A DNA stretch of 64,000 nucleotides from Aquimarina algicola (GTDB taxonomy: Bacteria; Bacteroidota; Bacteroidia; Flavobacteriales; Flavobacteriaceae). The position numbers were made by a program, and so were the translations under genes. Shown piece by piece: positions 1 to 9,910 of the stretch (the first letter of the stretch is position 1; every line of letters begins with the position of its first letter). The DNA lies in NCBI RefSeq assembly GCF_006443095.1, contig NZ_VFWZ01000002.1:372001-436000 (forward strand). The letters are read 5' to 3'. The notes under the pieces are model-generated. The model saw nothing but the letters and a program-made list of their open reading frames with translations. It had not been told where the DNA came from and ran no database searches.

Positions 1-103
1 AGAGGTATTTTTATTTGCGCACTTTATAGGATAGTATTTTATTAAGGTTGTCCAATTGAAATTGATTATAAATTAATATGTGTAGCTTAAGACAATCTAA
101 CAA

Positions 104-967
104 TCATAATTTTTCTAGTTTAGCAAAACCTACTGTTTTTCTATAATTATCAGGAGAAACACCTACTTTCTTTTTGAAAAACCTACTAAAATAAAATTCA
201 TCATCATAACCAAGACCAGCAGCAATTTGTTTCAAAGGTTTTGAGGTTAAATATAGCTCACGTTTAGCCTCTATAACAATCCTATTAGATATTAATGCAC
301 TAGGTGTTTGCTGCAAATATTTTTTTACAATTCCCGCCAATGTTTTAGTACTAACGCACAAAATATCTGCATAATCTTTAGGAGAGTGCAACTCACAGTA
401 ATTATTTTCAATGGAATCCATCAAATTTTGCAGGATTTCAGATTGACCATCAGAAAATTTTGGTACTACATCTTTATCAAATTGTTTTTTCTGTCTCACC
501 GCTTCTATTAAAAATACTTTTAAAAAAGCCACAAGAACTTCATGTTGAGCTATAGAATCTCTATCCATCTCTTTTGACATTTGATCTATGAGATTACAAA
601 ACAATGCTTCTTCAGAAATTTTAAAATGTTGCAACCCATGAAAATTGTTAAAAAGAATGCCTTCTGTTTCAATTTCATTTTGATGTCGATAGGTACAAAA
701 AAAATCCGGGTGAAAGTTTAATAACCATCCTGAACAAAATTCATCAGAAGTAATCATAAAAGGCTGATAAGGCGATAAGCAAATCATTTGGTTGCCTTGT
801 AATTGATAACTCGAAAGATCTACACTTAATTGACAATTATTTCCTTTGAGTAAAATGATAGAATAATAATTTTTTCTCTGTAAATGGTCAAATTGATCAA
901 GATCTTCAAATCTTTCTAGTCTAAAGGCTAATTCACCATTTTGTTTATCAATAATAATTTGAGCCAT
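104..967 (-). CDS. AraC-family transcriptional regulator
   Basis: A 287-residue protein with an N-terminal ligand-sensing/cupin-like half and a C-terminal AraC-type double helix-turn-helix over roughly residues 185-280. The last helix carries the family signature (GYDDEFYFSRFFKKKVGVSP, then YR), which is the strongest evidence. It reads away from nothing obvious: the next gene upstream on the same strand is the tandem ABM-fold protein, with a terminator-like hairpin in between, so it is probably its own transcription unit. The target genes and inducer cannot be told from the sequence. The family call is secure and the function unknown. Confidence 0.9.
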   Translation of the reverse strand: MAQIIIDKQNGELAFRLERFEDLDQFDHLQRKNYYSIILLKGNNCQLSVDLSSYQLQGNQMICLSPYQPFMITSDEFCSGWLLNFHPDFFCTYRHQNEIETEGILFNNFHGLQHFKISEEALFCNLIDQMSKEMDRDSIAQHEVLVAFLKVFLIEAVRQKKQFDKDVVPKFSDGQSEILQNLMDSIENNYCELHSPKDYADILCVSTKTLAGIVKKYLQQTPSALISNRIVIEAKRELYLTSKPLKQIAAGLGYDDEFYFSRFFKKKVGVSPDNYRKTVGFAKLEKL

Positions 968-1000
968 AAGAATCTATTTCTTTATTTAGTAATACTTAAT

Positions 1001-1034
1001 AAAAAGAAAGGAGTGCTTGCGACACTCCCTTCTA
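1001..1034 (-). terminator. Rho-independent terminator of the ABM-fold gene
   Basis: Read on the minus strand, a GGAGTG/CACTCC stem (1010-1015 with 1023-1028) with a seven-base loop is followed by a T-rich run (1001-1009). It lies just past the stop codon of the ABM-fold gene and before the AraC gene, so it probably separates the two transcripts. Confidence 0.6.
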
Positions 1035-1044
1035 AAGGTAATCA

Positions 1045-1671
1045 TTATTTCGAAGCTATAATATCTATTTTTTGAATCGCTGATGCTTCAAAACCTTCCA
1101 AAAGAACAGGTGCATTTTTCATAAGTGCTGCTGCAACTTTTCCAGTTAAATGAGCATCTCTACCAGAATCATCTGCAAAAGTATCAAAGATTGCATACGT
1201 GGTAGCATCTACTTTTATAGCATACCAGGATAAAGTCTTTGACTCATCACTTACTAATTGTTTACCAACTGTAAGGAAGTTTTCTACATCTGTTGTCTTT
1301 GTATCTTTAGACTTCATAAGAACAAGCAAACCTTTGTTTTGTAATCCAGATTTATGATTAGAGGCTAATACATCTATTGTCTGGATATCTGTACTAGGAT
1401 TAAAATTATCTAATAAATCATCAGCATTTGCTAATAATGCTTTGGCAACTTCACCTACTAAATGTGTTTGTCTTCCTTCTTCGACTTCAAAAGTATCATA
1501 TATTCCAAATGTTTTCTCATCTATCTGAAAAGCAAACCAGGATATGGTTTGAGGTTCTTGATTTACTAATGCCAATCCCCCAAGCAAAAAGTTTTTGACC
1601 TCTTGTTCCTTTCCTGGTTTTGCTTTCATAATGACTAATAATCCGATAGTTTCTTCCTTTGTACTGTTCAT
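1045..1671 (-). CDS. Tandem antibiotic-biosynthesis-monooxygenase (ABM) fold protein
   Basis: The protein is two copies of the same roughly 95-residue dimeric alpha-beta barrel fold. Each copy has a GLLV(I/L)MK strand, a Q/S-T-(I/L)-SW-(F/Y)-A strand, an (G/A)I(Y/F)DTF strand and a helix with H-L-x-G-(E/K)-V-A-x-A-L. Single ABM domains usually dimerise, so the duplication probably makes a built-in dimer. The open frame extends upstream to 1740, but that stretch (FILSSSVLSQICTLTK) does not belong to the fold. The internal ATG at 1671, starting MNSTKEETIG, directly precedes domain one and is preferred. Family members include heme-degrading and quinol monooxygenases. No heme-ligand pattern is obvious here, so the substrate is unknown. 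Confidence 0.75.
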   Translation of the reverse strand: MNSTKEETIGLLVIMKAKPGKEQEVKNFLLGGLALVNQEPQTISWFAFQIDEKTFGIYDTFEVEEGRQTHLVGEVAKALLANADDLLDNFNPSTDIQTIDVLASNHKSGLQNKGLLVLMKSKDTKTTDVENFLTVGKQLVSDESKTLSWYAIKVDATTYAIFDTFADDSGRDAHLTGKVAAALMKNAPVLLEGFEASAIQKIDIIASK

Positions 1672-2009
1672 GATGTTTTTGTTTTTAGATTTTGTTAGGG
1701 TACAAATTTGGGATAAAACAGAAGAAGATAGAATGAACATTTATTACTTATGCATGGATAATTTTTCAAAAAATAATGTTACTCAATCCAGTATGCACAT
1801 AACAAATGTTTTTTGTAGTATGAATTTTTCAACTACGCTCGTGTGGATTAATACCAATAAGTAAATCGGATACTACTTTTGCATTATTGCTATAATACAC
1901 AAGCCTTTAGATATTAACACCTTCTAGGATTAAACATATTTACTATTTTAAACTGTACTTCAAAATTTTATCACATCAATTACCAGAATACATAAGGTTT
2001 AAGCTTGTA

Positions 2010-3851
2010 TTAGATATTTATAATGTAATCTTCAAGCGATTCTCCTGTAGTAAGGTTCATTTTTTTTCTTAGTCTGTGGCGAGCTTTTTTAACCCCCTCT
2101 GTAGATATATTAAGAAATGTACTTATTTCTTTTGAAGAAAGGTTAAGTCTTAACAAGTAAATAAGTCTTAGCTCTTTTGAAGTAATAGAGGGAAACCTGT
2201 TTTTTATTTCTTTATAAAAACCTCGATGGCTTTCTTCAAAAAGTTCTTTAAAAAGCTCCCAATTTTGATCTTCTTTTTCATTAAAATTTATAACCTGTAA
2301 CACCTTACGATACTCATATATATTTGCACCTTGTGTATTGCATAAGTCTGTCACTTTTTCTTTGACGTTATTAAGGGTGTTATTTTTTTTTAGCAAATGA
2401 AGTGTATTGGTGGTTAACTCTTTATTTTTTCGTTCCACTATTTCCTCCAATTTTTGTTTTTGTCTATTTTTCTTTCTTAACATCTTCCCACCTACAAGCA
2501 AAAAAGCGATACAAACTAACCCCAAAATCAATAATACAAGAATTTGTTTTCGTTTCTTTTTAGTACTTTTTTCGAATTGCTCAATCTTTAAGTCTTTTTC
2601 ATTGGCTTCATATTGAGCACTCAGTTCGTAAACCAGCGCTTTATTTTCTAGCTCTTGTATAGAATCTTTCAACATTGCCAATTTTTTAAAATATTCAAGA
2701 GCAACAATATTATTGTTTTTTTCTTCCGCGGCAAGCGCCAATAGATGATAGGTATCTATTTTTGCTCGTAAAAAACCATTTTTATGTGTATACCTTAATG
2801 CTTTTTGTGCATAAAAGACTGCTGAATCCGTTTTTTTTTGCTTTAGAAAAAGTGTGCCCATAGAAATATAGGTGTATGCTTTCGCCAGCTTGAACATTTT
2901 TTTATTGGAATTCAATTCTAGTACGGCTTTTTTTTGATAGTCGGTAGCTTTATCCAGCTGATTTAAATCGTAATAGATCTCGCTTAACATGGATAATGCA
3001 TAAGAACTATTAGATATTGGATATTTGTTTTTATAAATTTCTAATGCTTTTTCATAGTGTTTAATGGCATTATCATACTCTTTTAATTCTTTGTAACACC
3101 ATCCTAAATTTTGATGATTAATTAATATGAATTTAAAATTACCTATTTCTTGAAAGCCTGATAAAGACGAGTTCAAATAAGGTAAAGCTTTTCTATATTC
3201 TTTTTTTATCGATAAAATATCCCCTAATTGATAGTTTGAATGTGTTATTCCTGTTGTAATGTTAAGTTGTTGATAGATTTTTATAGAAGCCAAGTATTTC
3301 TTAGTCGCTACGCTTAGCCGCCCCAATCCTTTATAAGCAACTGCCATAGTTTGGAGGGATTTTGCATAAGAGAGAGAATCATTCTTTTTCAAAAACAACG
3401 CTCCAGATTTCTCAAGTACAGTGATTCCCTCAAGATAATTTCCTGAATAAACGTGGGTAGCAGCAATTTGATGCAGTGCAGAAGCCTGTCCCCAAATATG
3501 ATTTGATTTTTTATTAATCTGTAACGCTTTCTCAAAATATTTTAGAGCAGTATCATACTCATCCTGATAAAGGTAAACCTTACCCAAACAATTGTATGAA
3601 CCAGCTATTCCTCTAGGGTTATTATTTTCTTCTGAAATCGCTAATGCCTTCATTATATACTCCTTTGCTAATAAGGGTTTTGATATAGCATATTGGACTC
3701 CTAAATCATTAAATGCTTTTACCAGAGTTGTATCTGCTGATGATTTATGATGTATAACTTGTAAAAGGCTATCTACCACTTTATTATTTTGTGCGTTTAC
3801 AAAAGCACAAATAAAAAAAAGCCAGAAGAATATGAAGTTTCTAAGAAACAT
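2010..3851 (-). CDS. TPR-repeat transmembrane regulator with LuxR-type HTH
   Basis: A 613-residue protein with a signal peptide (residues 1-20), a periplasmic array of tetratricopeptide repeats (about 60-400, recurrent A-x-x-Y-Y/F-x-K-A-L), one membrane helix near 435-455 (ILVLLILGLVCIAFLLVGG), a coiled linker and a C-terminal LuxR-like helix-turn-helix (about 545-613, LSSKEISTFLNISTEGVKKA). This layout is common in Bacteroidota, where it resembles a TPR-sensing histidine kinase whose kinase is replaced by a DNA-binding domain. The output domain faces the cytoplasm, so it should act as a membrane-tethered one-component regulator. The ligand and targets are unknown. Confidence 0.85.
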   Translation of the reverse strand: MFLRNFIFFWLFFICAFVNAQNNKVVDSLLQVIHHKSSADTTLVKAFNDLGVQYAISKPLLAKEYIMKALAISEENNNPRGIAGSYNCLGKVYLYQDEYDTALKYFEKALQINKKSNHIWGQASALHQIAATHVYSGNYLEGITVLEKSGALFLKKNDSLSYAKSLQTMAVAYKGLGRLSVATKKYLASIKIYQQLNITTGITHSNYQLGDILSIKKEYRKALPYLNSSLSGFQEIGNFKFILINHQNLGWCYKELKEYDNAIKHYEKALEIYKNKYPISNSSYALSMLSEIYYDLNQLDKATDYQKKAVLELNSNKKMFKLAKAYTYISMGTLFLKQKKTDSAVFYAQKALRYTHKNGFLRAKIDTYHLLALAAEEKNNNIVALEYFKKLAMLKDSIQELENKALVYELSAQYEANEKDLKIEQFEKSTKKKRKQILVLLILGLVCIAFLLVGGKMLRKKNRQKQKLEEIVERKNKELTTNTLHLLKKNNTLNNVKEKVTDLCNTQGANIYEYRKVLQVINFNEKEDQNWELFKELFEESHRGFYKEIKNRFPSITSKELRLIYLLRLNLSSKEISTFLNISTEGVKKARHRLRKKMNLTTGESLEDYIINI

Positions 3852-4640
3852 TTTTAGATTTTTTTAAAGTCGAATAAAATTTTGTTCATACCAGAGATAA
3901 TTATAGTTGACCTATTCCTAGAATTTAATTTAAAAGTAGAAAATCTGAGTTGTTTTAAGGAAAATAGAATAAGGTACTAACTCTGCCTCTTTATTTTTAT
4001 TATAAGTAATTTTAAATACTATTTCAATACTTCTATTGTTATTTCATAATGTGATGTAAATATATCTTTTATAAAGGATTGTTTAATTTGGATTTTTTAC
4101 TATTCAATTTTTGCTTACAAGAAGTTAAATATATCATCATCAACTTCGACTGTAATTACCTAATACTTTTCAATTTCTTCGTATTTTAATTTAACACAAA
4201 GGAAGAGATATTTAAAAATAATTATTTGTGACTTTTGGCACAACAAAAAAATTATCTTCAAATTGAATTTCTTTTATCTTAGGCTTATTTGTTCATTAGA
4301 TTCCAATTTTTTTTAGCAATCTAGAAATAACTTCTCTAGTTGTTCTCAACTCGTGATGTATTTTATTTACAACATGATCCTTTGTATAAGGTGATCTAAC
4401 CTCTCAACCTACTTTATTTAGATTTGAAAATACTATAAAAAGAATACTGTTTTTTTTTCATTCTAACTAATTGTAGGGGATCATTGGAGTACATATACTA
4501 AGTTGTCCCCCCTTTGTCCACCTTCTATTTTTGTGAAAGATCAATCTGATAAATATGTTTGTGTTTAAAAAAAGTTAAGGCATACTAAATATGTTTTAAG
4601 AGTAATATTAAAAATTAAAATCGAACATAAAAAAGCAAAA
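3852..4640. other. 789-bp gap without an intact gene
   Basis: This gap lies between divergently transcribed genes and should hold both promoters. No intact reading frame is supported. It contains a short decayed Crp-family HTH fragment at 4296-4403 (separate entry) and a locally GC-richer patch at about 4475-4535 with runs of C (GTCCCCCC) of unknown meaning. Confidence 0.6.
4296..4403 (-). pseudogene. Remnant of a Crp/Fnr-family regulator (HTH only)
   Basis: The minus strand between two stop codons reads a short peptide whose core is LRTTREVISRLLKKI. This is a close match to the recognition helix of Crp/Fnr-type regulators, whose usual form is L-x-T-(S/T)-R-E-V-(I/V)-S-R-L-L-K. The preceding HHEL also fits the first HTH helix. 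No cyclic-nucleotide domain, start codon or downstream continuation is present, so it looks like a relic of a deleted gene. The match is short and chance cannot be fully excluded. Confidence 0.45.
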
Positions 4641-5627
4641 ATGATCCATATTAAAACCCACAAATCAATATTATATATTCTGTTTTCTTTAATTCTTTTT
4701 TCTTGTGATTCTGATAACGATTCTAATTCAGAAAACAATGAGCAAGTTTCTCAAGATATAACAGTTACCAAAGAAAAATTAGTTGGAGATTGGATATTAG
4801 TAAGCAGTATTATTGGTAATGAAACTGTTTCTCCATCAGAATTCGAATGCTTAAAAAATTCAACAGCTACTTTCAATCAAGACGATACTTATGAAGTAAC
4901 TTTTTTAAAACTAGGAAGCAATTCTACAACTCTTTGTTCTCGAACAGTTACACAATCTGGGACCTATACGGTTGTTGGTTTGAATAGTGTTACTTTTTTT
5001 AATTTTGATTCTGAAATCGAGTTGATCGACGATACTTTACAGATTACTTCCAAAGTTACTAATGGCAATGAGCAACAAGATCAGATAGATATTTTTATTA
5101 GAAGTGACAATTCAGAATTAGGAGAAAATCAGGAAGAAGAAACTGACAATGTAGAAACGGATAACCAGACAGATGATAATAATGATGATAACACCTTTGA
5201 TGGAGCAGAGGTAATTCGAAATATATTAGGAAAGTGGCAAATCGACTCTGACAAAGATTGCCTTCAAAAAAACACAATAGAATTTAAATCCCAAAGTGTT
5301 TTTGAATTTATTCAGCATAAAGAAACCTTTAATCGTAGAGATTTGTTAGATTATAATGTAAGTGTGAGTTATCCATTACCAGAAAGTATTAACGCAACAA
5401 TCATCAAAGGAAATAGCACAGTTGTTTTTGATACCAGTGCAGAATGTCAATTTATCAAAACAAGTACTCTAGAGTATGTTGTAAAAGATGAAAAGACAAT
5501 AGTGCTTAAAAATATTTCAGGAGTCAAACTTTTACTAGAAGACAACAATACTATCAAACTTATGTATACATTCACCGATAGTAATACCAATGAACAAGTA
5601 AGAGAATTTGTTTATAGAAAGCTATAA
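4641..5627 (+). CDS. Lipoprotein with two lipocalin-like domains
   Basis: A 328-residue lipoprotein. The signal peptide ends in the lipobox LFSC at about residue 22 and is followed by a D/N/S-rich linker. Two lipocalin-like domains follow, each opening with the G-(D/K)-W motif (LVGDWILVSS near residue 50; ILGKWQIDSD near residue 197) and running through alternating beta strands. An acidic, glutamine-rich linker (about 155-190) separates them. Such proteins are abundant at the Bacteroidota cell surface and rarely have a known ligand. A good terminator follows, and no partner gene is adjacent. Confidence 0.75.
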   Translation: MIHIKTHKSILYILFSLILFSCDSDNDSNSENNEQVSQDITVTKEKLVGDWILVSSIIGNETVSPSEFECLKNSTATFNQDDTYEVTFLKLGSNSTTLCSRTVTQSGTYTVVGLNSVTFFNFDSEIELIDDTLQITSKVTNGNEQQDQIDIFIRSDNSELGENQEEETDNVETDNQTDDNNDDNTFDGAEVIRNILGKWQIDSDKDCLQKNTIEFKSQSVFEFIQHKETFNRRDLLDYNVSVSYPLPESINATIIKGNSTVVFDTSAECQFIKTSTLEYVVKDEKTIVLKNISGVKLLLEDNNTIKLMYTFTDSNTNEQVREFVYRKL

Positions 5628-5664
5628 AAATCAATTTGTTTATACATCGATAATATGAAGAAAG

Positions 5665-5687
5665 TGGAGGAAAATCCTCCATTTTTT
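5665..5687 (+). terminator. Rho-independent terminator after the lipocalin-like lipoprotein
   Basis: TGGAGGA and TCCTCCA form a perfect 7-bp stem with a three-base A loop, followed directly by six T residues. It lies about 40 bases past the stop codon of the lipoprotein gene. Confidence 0.85.
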
Positions 5688-5903
5688 GTTCAATATTCTT
5701 AATAATATCATACATTCCTATAAGATCCAGATACAACTAGAAAGCTTATTTTGAATATAATAATTTACCCTTTTAATTTCCCTTAATAGAATAAGCTCCC
5801 TAATCTATATATAAGAATAAGAAAGCCATAAAAAATTGTAAAACCATGAAAAAATAATAACCCTATTACCATCAAACTCACCTATCTAAAAATGAGAAAA
5901 CAT

Positions 5904-8900
5904 TTACTCTATAATAGCATCCGAGTCTTTATAGATTTCTTTTAATGCATCTATAGTTTCTTCTGAAGGATTTTCCCACATACCTCTTTGAATAGCTTCT
6001 AGCATGCGCTCTGACATATCTTTTAACGCCCAGAGATTATGTTTTTCTATAAATGCTTTATTCTCATTGTCAAACAAGTAATTGTCTGTAATCTGTTCGT
6101 ACATAAAATCGGCTATTAAATTGGTAGTGGCATCATAAGCAAAAAGATAGTCCATAGTAGCAGCCATTTCAAAAGCTCCTTTATAGCCATGCTCTCGCAT
6201 CCCTTTTATCCACTTCGGATTCACTACTCGAGATCTGAACACTTTTAGTAATTCTTCTTTTAAAGATTTTACTTTTGGATTTTCAGGTCTAGAATGATCT
6301 CCAAAATACGTTTCTGGTTGACTACCTTTTATTGTATTTACCGCAGTTGTCATTCCTCCCTGAAATTGATAATAATCATCAGAATCTAAAATATCATGCT
6401 CTCTATTGTCTTGATTTTGCATCACTACCTCAATAGAAGACAATCGTTTTTTAAATGTTTCATGAGCCGATGTGCCACTATTTTCATTTCCATAATAGGC
6501 ATAACCACTCCAGTTAATATAAGCTTGCGCTAAATCATCTGAGGTTACCCAATTTTTCCCTTCTATTAAACCTTGTAACCCTGCTCCATATGCACCCGGT
6601 TTTGAGCCAAACACACGATACAAAGCTCGTTCGTTAGCCTGCTTTTCATCTAAACCTTCTTTTTGCCACTGTTGTCTTTCCTCATTAAAACGCTTTTTGA
6701 TTGGATTTTGTTCGTCTGTTTCATCTAAAGCAGCTACTTTTTCAACAGCAGCATTAAATAAGGAGATCAAATCAGGAAAAGCGTCTCTAAAAAAACCAGA
6801 AATACGCAATAGTACATCTACTCTAGGTCTTTTAAGTTCTAAGGTAGATAGTACTATAAAATCTTTAACTCTTCGGTTACTTCCTTGCCAAACGGGTTTT
6901 ACACCTATCAATGCCAACGCTTGTGCAATATCATCTCCGCTAGTACGCATTGTAGACGTTCCCCAAACGGATAAACCAATAGAAGTTGGATATTCTCCAT
7001 TTTCTTGTAGATAACGGTCAATTATATTTTGTGCACTTTTTGTTCCTAATTGATACGCAGCTTCAGAAGGAACTGTACGAACATCTACAGAATAAAAATT
7101 TCTTCCCGTAGGTAAAATATCTAAGCGCCCTCGTGTTGGTGCTCCTGAACCACCAACAGGTATATATTGCCCATTTAACCCTTTGATTAAGTGACGTATT
7201 TCATTACTAGTTTTATGTAAAGTTGGTAATGTATGTAGTTTAATATATCCTAAAAGTTGTTGTGTATTTTTACCCACACTTTCATATTCATCATCGTTCA
7301 ATAATTGACGTACAAGATTTTTGGCTTTGTTTTCTAAAAGTTCTACTGCTTGTCCGTAAGTACGACAGGAAATACTGTAAATTTCTTTTTCAAAGCTATC
7401 TGAATAAGAAACATCTATAGGATCAAAGTTCAATTGCAAATCTTCTGCTAGACATTGTGTAATCCCTTTTAAATTACCTTGAGGCAAACGATGTAAAGCT
7501 ACAATTAAATCAGCTAGTTTTTCTTGCTTAGGCAACGTTCCCAAAATATGTAATCCGCCTCTAATTTGAGATTCTTTTAATTCACATAAATAACCATCAA
7601 TAACTTCTAATAAAGCATCGATATCTTTCCCATCTTGATTTAAATCACTTTTAAGATGGGTGTCGTTTACTAGGCTTTCAATTTTGGTTTTGATCAATGA
7701 CGCTCTTCTTTTATCCACTAAAGCAGCTTCATAGAACTCATCGATTAAAAGTTCTAATTTTAATAAATCCCCATAATTCTCTGCCCTTGTCATTGGTGGG
7801 ATTAAATGATCTAAAATAATAGCTTGATTTCTTCTTTTTGCTTGTGTTCCTTCTCCCGGATCATTAATAATGAAAGGATAAAAATGCGGAATTGCTCCAA
7901 GAATAGCAGCAGGAAAGCACGTTTCTTCACTTAACGCTACACTTTTCCCGGGGAGCCACTCTAAATTTCCATGTTTACCGATATGCACTAAAGCATCTGC
8001 TTTAAACTCATGTTGTAACCAAATATAATAGGCTAGATACGCAGGTGGTGGTGGTAAATCTGGCGAATGATAACTAGCTTGTAAATCCAAATCATAACCT
8101 CTACTAGGCTGGATACTTACCAATACGTTTCCAGAAACAAATCCAGGAATTAAAAAACATCCTTTTTGATAATTAGGAGATTCTTTTGGATCTCCCCATT
8201 GTGCTTCTATGGTATCGCGAAGTGTTTTTGAAAGTTGATTGTAATACTGATAAAAAACAACTTCTTCTAATTTAATAGCATGGCGTTCGTTTAACGTATT
8301 GATCGTCTCTAAACTGTTAGTAACCGAATTGGTTAATTTATCCATCAACTCGTTTGTAGTTTTAGGATAATCAGAAGCTAACACATAATTTTCATCAGCC
8401 AATTGTGCTAAAATTTGCACCGTACTTTGTGGTGTATCCAAACCTACGCCATTTGCCAAACGACTATTATTATTAGGATAATTAGGTAAAACTAAAGCTA
8501 TTTTTTTCTCTGTATTTGTTTTTTGTTGCAAGTTTATCCAAGCTTTAGCCATTTTGGCAACAAACTGACAACCTTCTAAATTAGGCACATAAGAAACCAC
8601 TTCAGAATCTGTTAACGCATCTTTTTCTTTGGATTCTTTAAATGAAATGACTTTTGATATAATTTTACCATCCACCTCAGGTAAAGCAATATTCATGGCA
8701 ATATCGGTAGGTGGTAATCCAAAATTTCCTTCAAACCAACTTTCGCGATTACAACTCCCCATTATAGCTTGAATAACAGGCACGTTAAACACATCAAACA
8801 AACTTTGTGAAGTATCTTGAAAACCTTGCACGCTAAACCCTGTAGTATTAATAATAACTTGAGGTCTTTCTATTCGATATCTTTTAAGTAAGTCAACTAT

Positions 8901-9650
8901 TTGTTGCTGAATATCGTGTTCGCGATACCCCGCAGCCATTAGAACAACAGTTGAAACACCCTGTGATTCTATAGCGTCAATAATACTATGAATAGGTGCT
9001 AAGTTATTGGATAAGTAATAGCTTCTATAGCTAAAAATTATAGCTTGTTTTTTTTTTGATAAGACTGTTCGCGGATTGTAAATTCCTTCTTTTGGGTGAT
9101 ATAAAAATAAATCAGGAATGATTTTAATAGCATTAGGTGTTACTGTTACATCCGTAATTCTATTACTAATTAATTGCAAAGCAGCATGACAGTTTTCTAG
9201 TCCACCAGCTTGAATATATTTCCAGATCAAATCGACCTCTTTTAACGGAATATTAGACGATTGCATCAATTCTAAATCTGGTTTATTATCACCAGGTAAA
9301 AACAATAATTGAATATTGTTTTCTTCACAACATTCGATAACCGCTTCGCACAAATAATTGTAGTAAGCTTTTCCTCCTAACAATTTTAATACTACAATTT
9401 TTGCTGAAGATACGACCTCATCGATATACGTATCTATAGTTAATTCCTGTTTGAAGTAACCAAGATTTGCAAACCGAAAAGAAGGTCCATTTTCTACAGT
9501 ATTATGAATTAACTTATAGGCGTTATTCATCATAAACAAATCAGAATCTGCGGAAGACAAAAAAACAATGTCTCCGGGAGATTGATCTATATAAAAAACT
9601 CCTTCATCATTAGGATTCCAGCCGCCCGGTATTGTAGATATTAAATGCAA
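5904..9650 (-). CDS. cobN: CobN-type cobaltochelatase large subunit
   Basis: A 1248-residue protein spanning the full CobN / magnesium-chelatase H-subunit family length. The hallmark GKHGNLEWLPGKSVALS lies near residue 555, with other family blocks such as NFYSVDVRTVPSEAAY and SVWGTSTMRTSGDDIAQALAL. In the late-cobalt (aerobic) B12 route, CobN inserts Co2+ into hydrogenobyrinate a,c-diamide with help from an ATPase pair. Here the ATPase partner is probably the ChlI/ChlD-like protein encoded at 13.1-14.7 kb. It is the last gene of the cobalamin run, 260 bp downstream of the CobW gene. Its presence beside CbiX is notable. A Mg-chelatase role is unlikely because no chlorophyll genes are present. 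Confidence 0.93.
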   Translation of the reverse strand: MHLISTIPGGWNPNDEGVFYIDQSPGDIVFLSSADSDLFMMNNAYKLIHNTVENGPSFRFANLGYFKQELTIDTYIDEVVSSAKIVVLKLLGGKAYYNYLCEAVIECCEENNIQLLFLPGDNKPDLELMQSSNIPLKEVDLIWKYIQAGGLENCHAALQLISNRITDVTVTPNAIKIIPDLFLYHPKEGIYNPRTVLSKKKQAIIFSYRSYYLSNNLAPIHSIIDAIESQGVSTVVLMAAGYREHDIQQQIVDLLKRYRIERPQVIINTTGFSVQGFQDTSQSLFDVFNVPVIQAIMGSCNRESWFEGNFGLPPTDIAMNIALPEVDGKIISKVISFKESKEKDALTDSEVVSYVPNLEGCQFVAKMAKAWINLQQKTNTEKKIALVLPNYPNNNSRLANGVGLDTPQSTVQILAQLADENYVLASDYPKTTNELMDKLTNSVTNSLETINTLNERHAIKLEEVVFYQYYNQLSKTLRDTIEAQWGDPKESPNYQKGCFLIPGFVSGNVLVSIQPSRGYDLDLQASYHSPDLPPPPAYLAYYIWLQHEFKADALVHIGKHGNLEWLPGKSVALSEETCFPAAILGAIPHFYPFIINDPGEGTQAKRRNQAIILDHLIPPMTRAENYGDLLKLELLIDEFYEAALVDKRRASLIKTKIESLVNDTHLKSDLNQDGKDIDALLEVIDGYLCELKESQIRGGLHILGTLPKQEKLADLIVALHRLPQGNLKGITQCLAEDLQLNFDPIDVSYSDSFEKEIYSISCRTYGQAVELLENKAKNLVRQLLNDDEYESVGKNTQQLLGYIKLHTLPTLHKTSNEIRHLIKGLNGQYIPVGGSGAPTRGRLDILPTGRNFYSVDVRTVPSEAAYQLGTKSAQNIIDRYLQENGEYPTSIGLSVWGTSTMRTSGDDIAQALALIGVKPVWQGSNRRVKDFIVLSTLELKRPRVDVLLRISGFFRDAFPDLISLFNAAVEKVAALDETDEQNPIKKRFNEERQQWQKEGLDEKQANERALYRVFGSKPGAYGAGLQGLIEGKNWVTSDDLAQAYINWSGYAYYGNENSGTSAHETFKKRLSSIEVVMQNQDNREHDILDSDDYYQFQGGMTTAVNTIKGSQPETYFGDHSRPENPKVKSLKEELLKVFRSRVVNPKWIKGMREHGYKGAFEMAATMDYLFAYDATTNLIADFMYEQITDNYLFDNENKAFIEKHNLWALKDMSERMLEAIQRGMWENPSEETIDALKEIYKDSDAIIE

Positions 9651-9759
9651 GACTTTAAAATTTTTAATTATCAGTTTTTAATGTTGAATTATTTTCTCAA
9701 AAGCGATTTCAGGTTATGAAACATTTGCATCAATACTTCTATCGCTTCTTAATAACTAC

Positions 9760-9799
9760 TTATAAAATGTGTTCTTTGTTGTATTATAACATTTTATAA
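9760..9799. repeat. Inverted repeat between cobW and cobN
   Basis: TTATAAAATGT (9760-9770) and ACATTTTATAA (9789-9799) form a perfect 11-bp inverted repeat around an 18-base spacer. It lies in the 260-bp gap upstream of cobN. No T-run follows closely enough to call a terminator. It could be an operator or an mRNA hairpin that sets cobN expression apart from the rest of the operon. Confidence 0.5.
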
Positions 9800-9910
9800 A
9801 GCTGAATTATTCGCAAAGAAAATTTAAAACTCTTATCTTTTATAATGTTCTCTTTACTCATTTATAGTTTAACATTGAAAATTTATAATTACTTAAATCT
9901 TCTACTCTTA

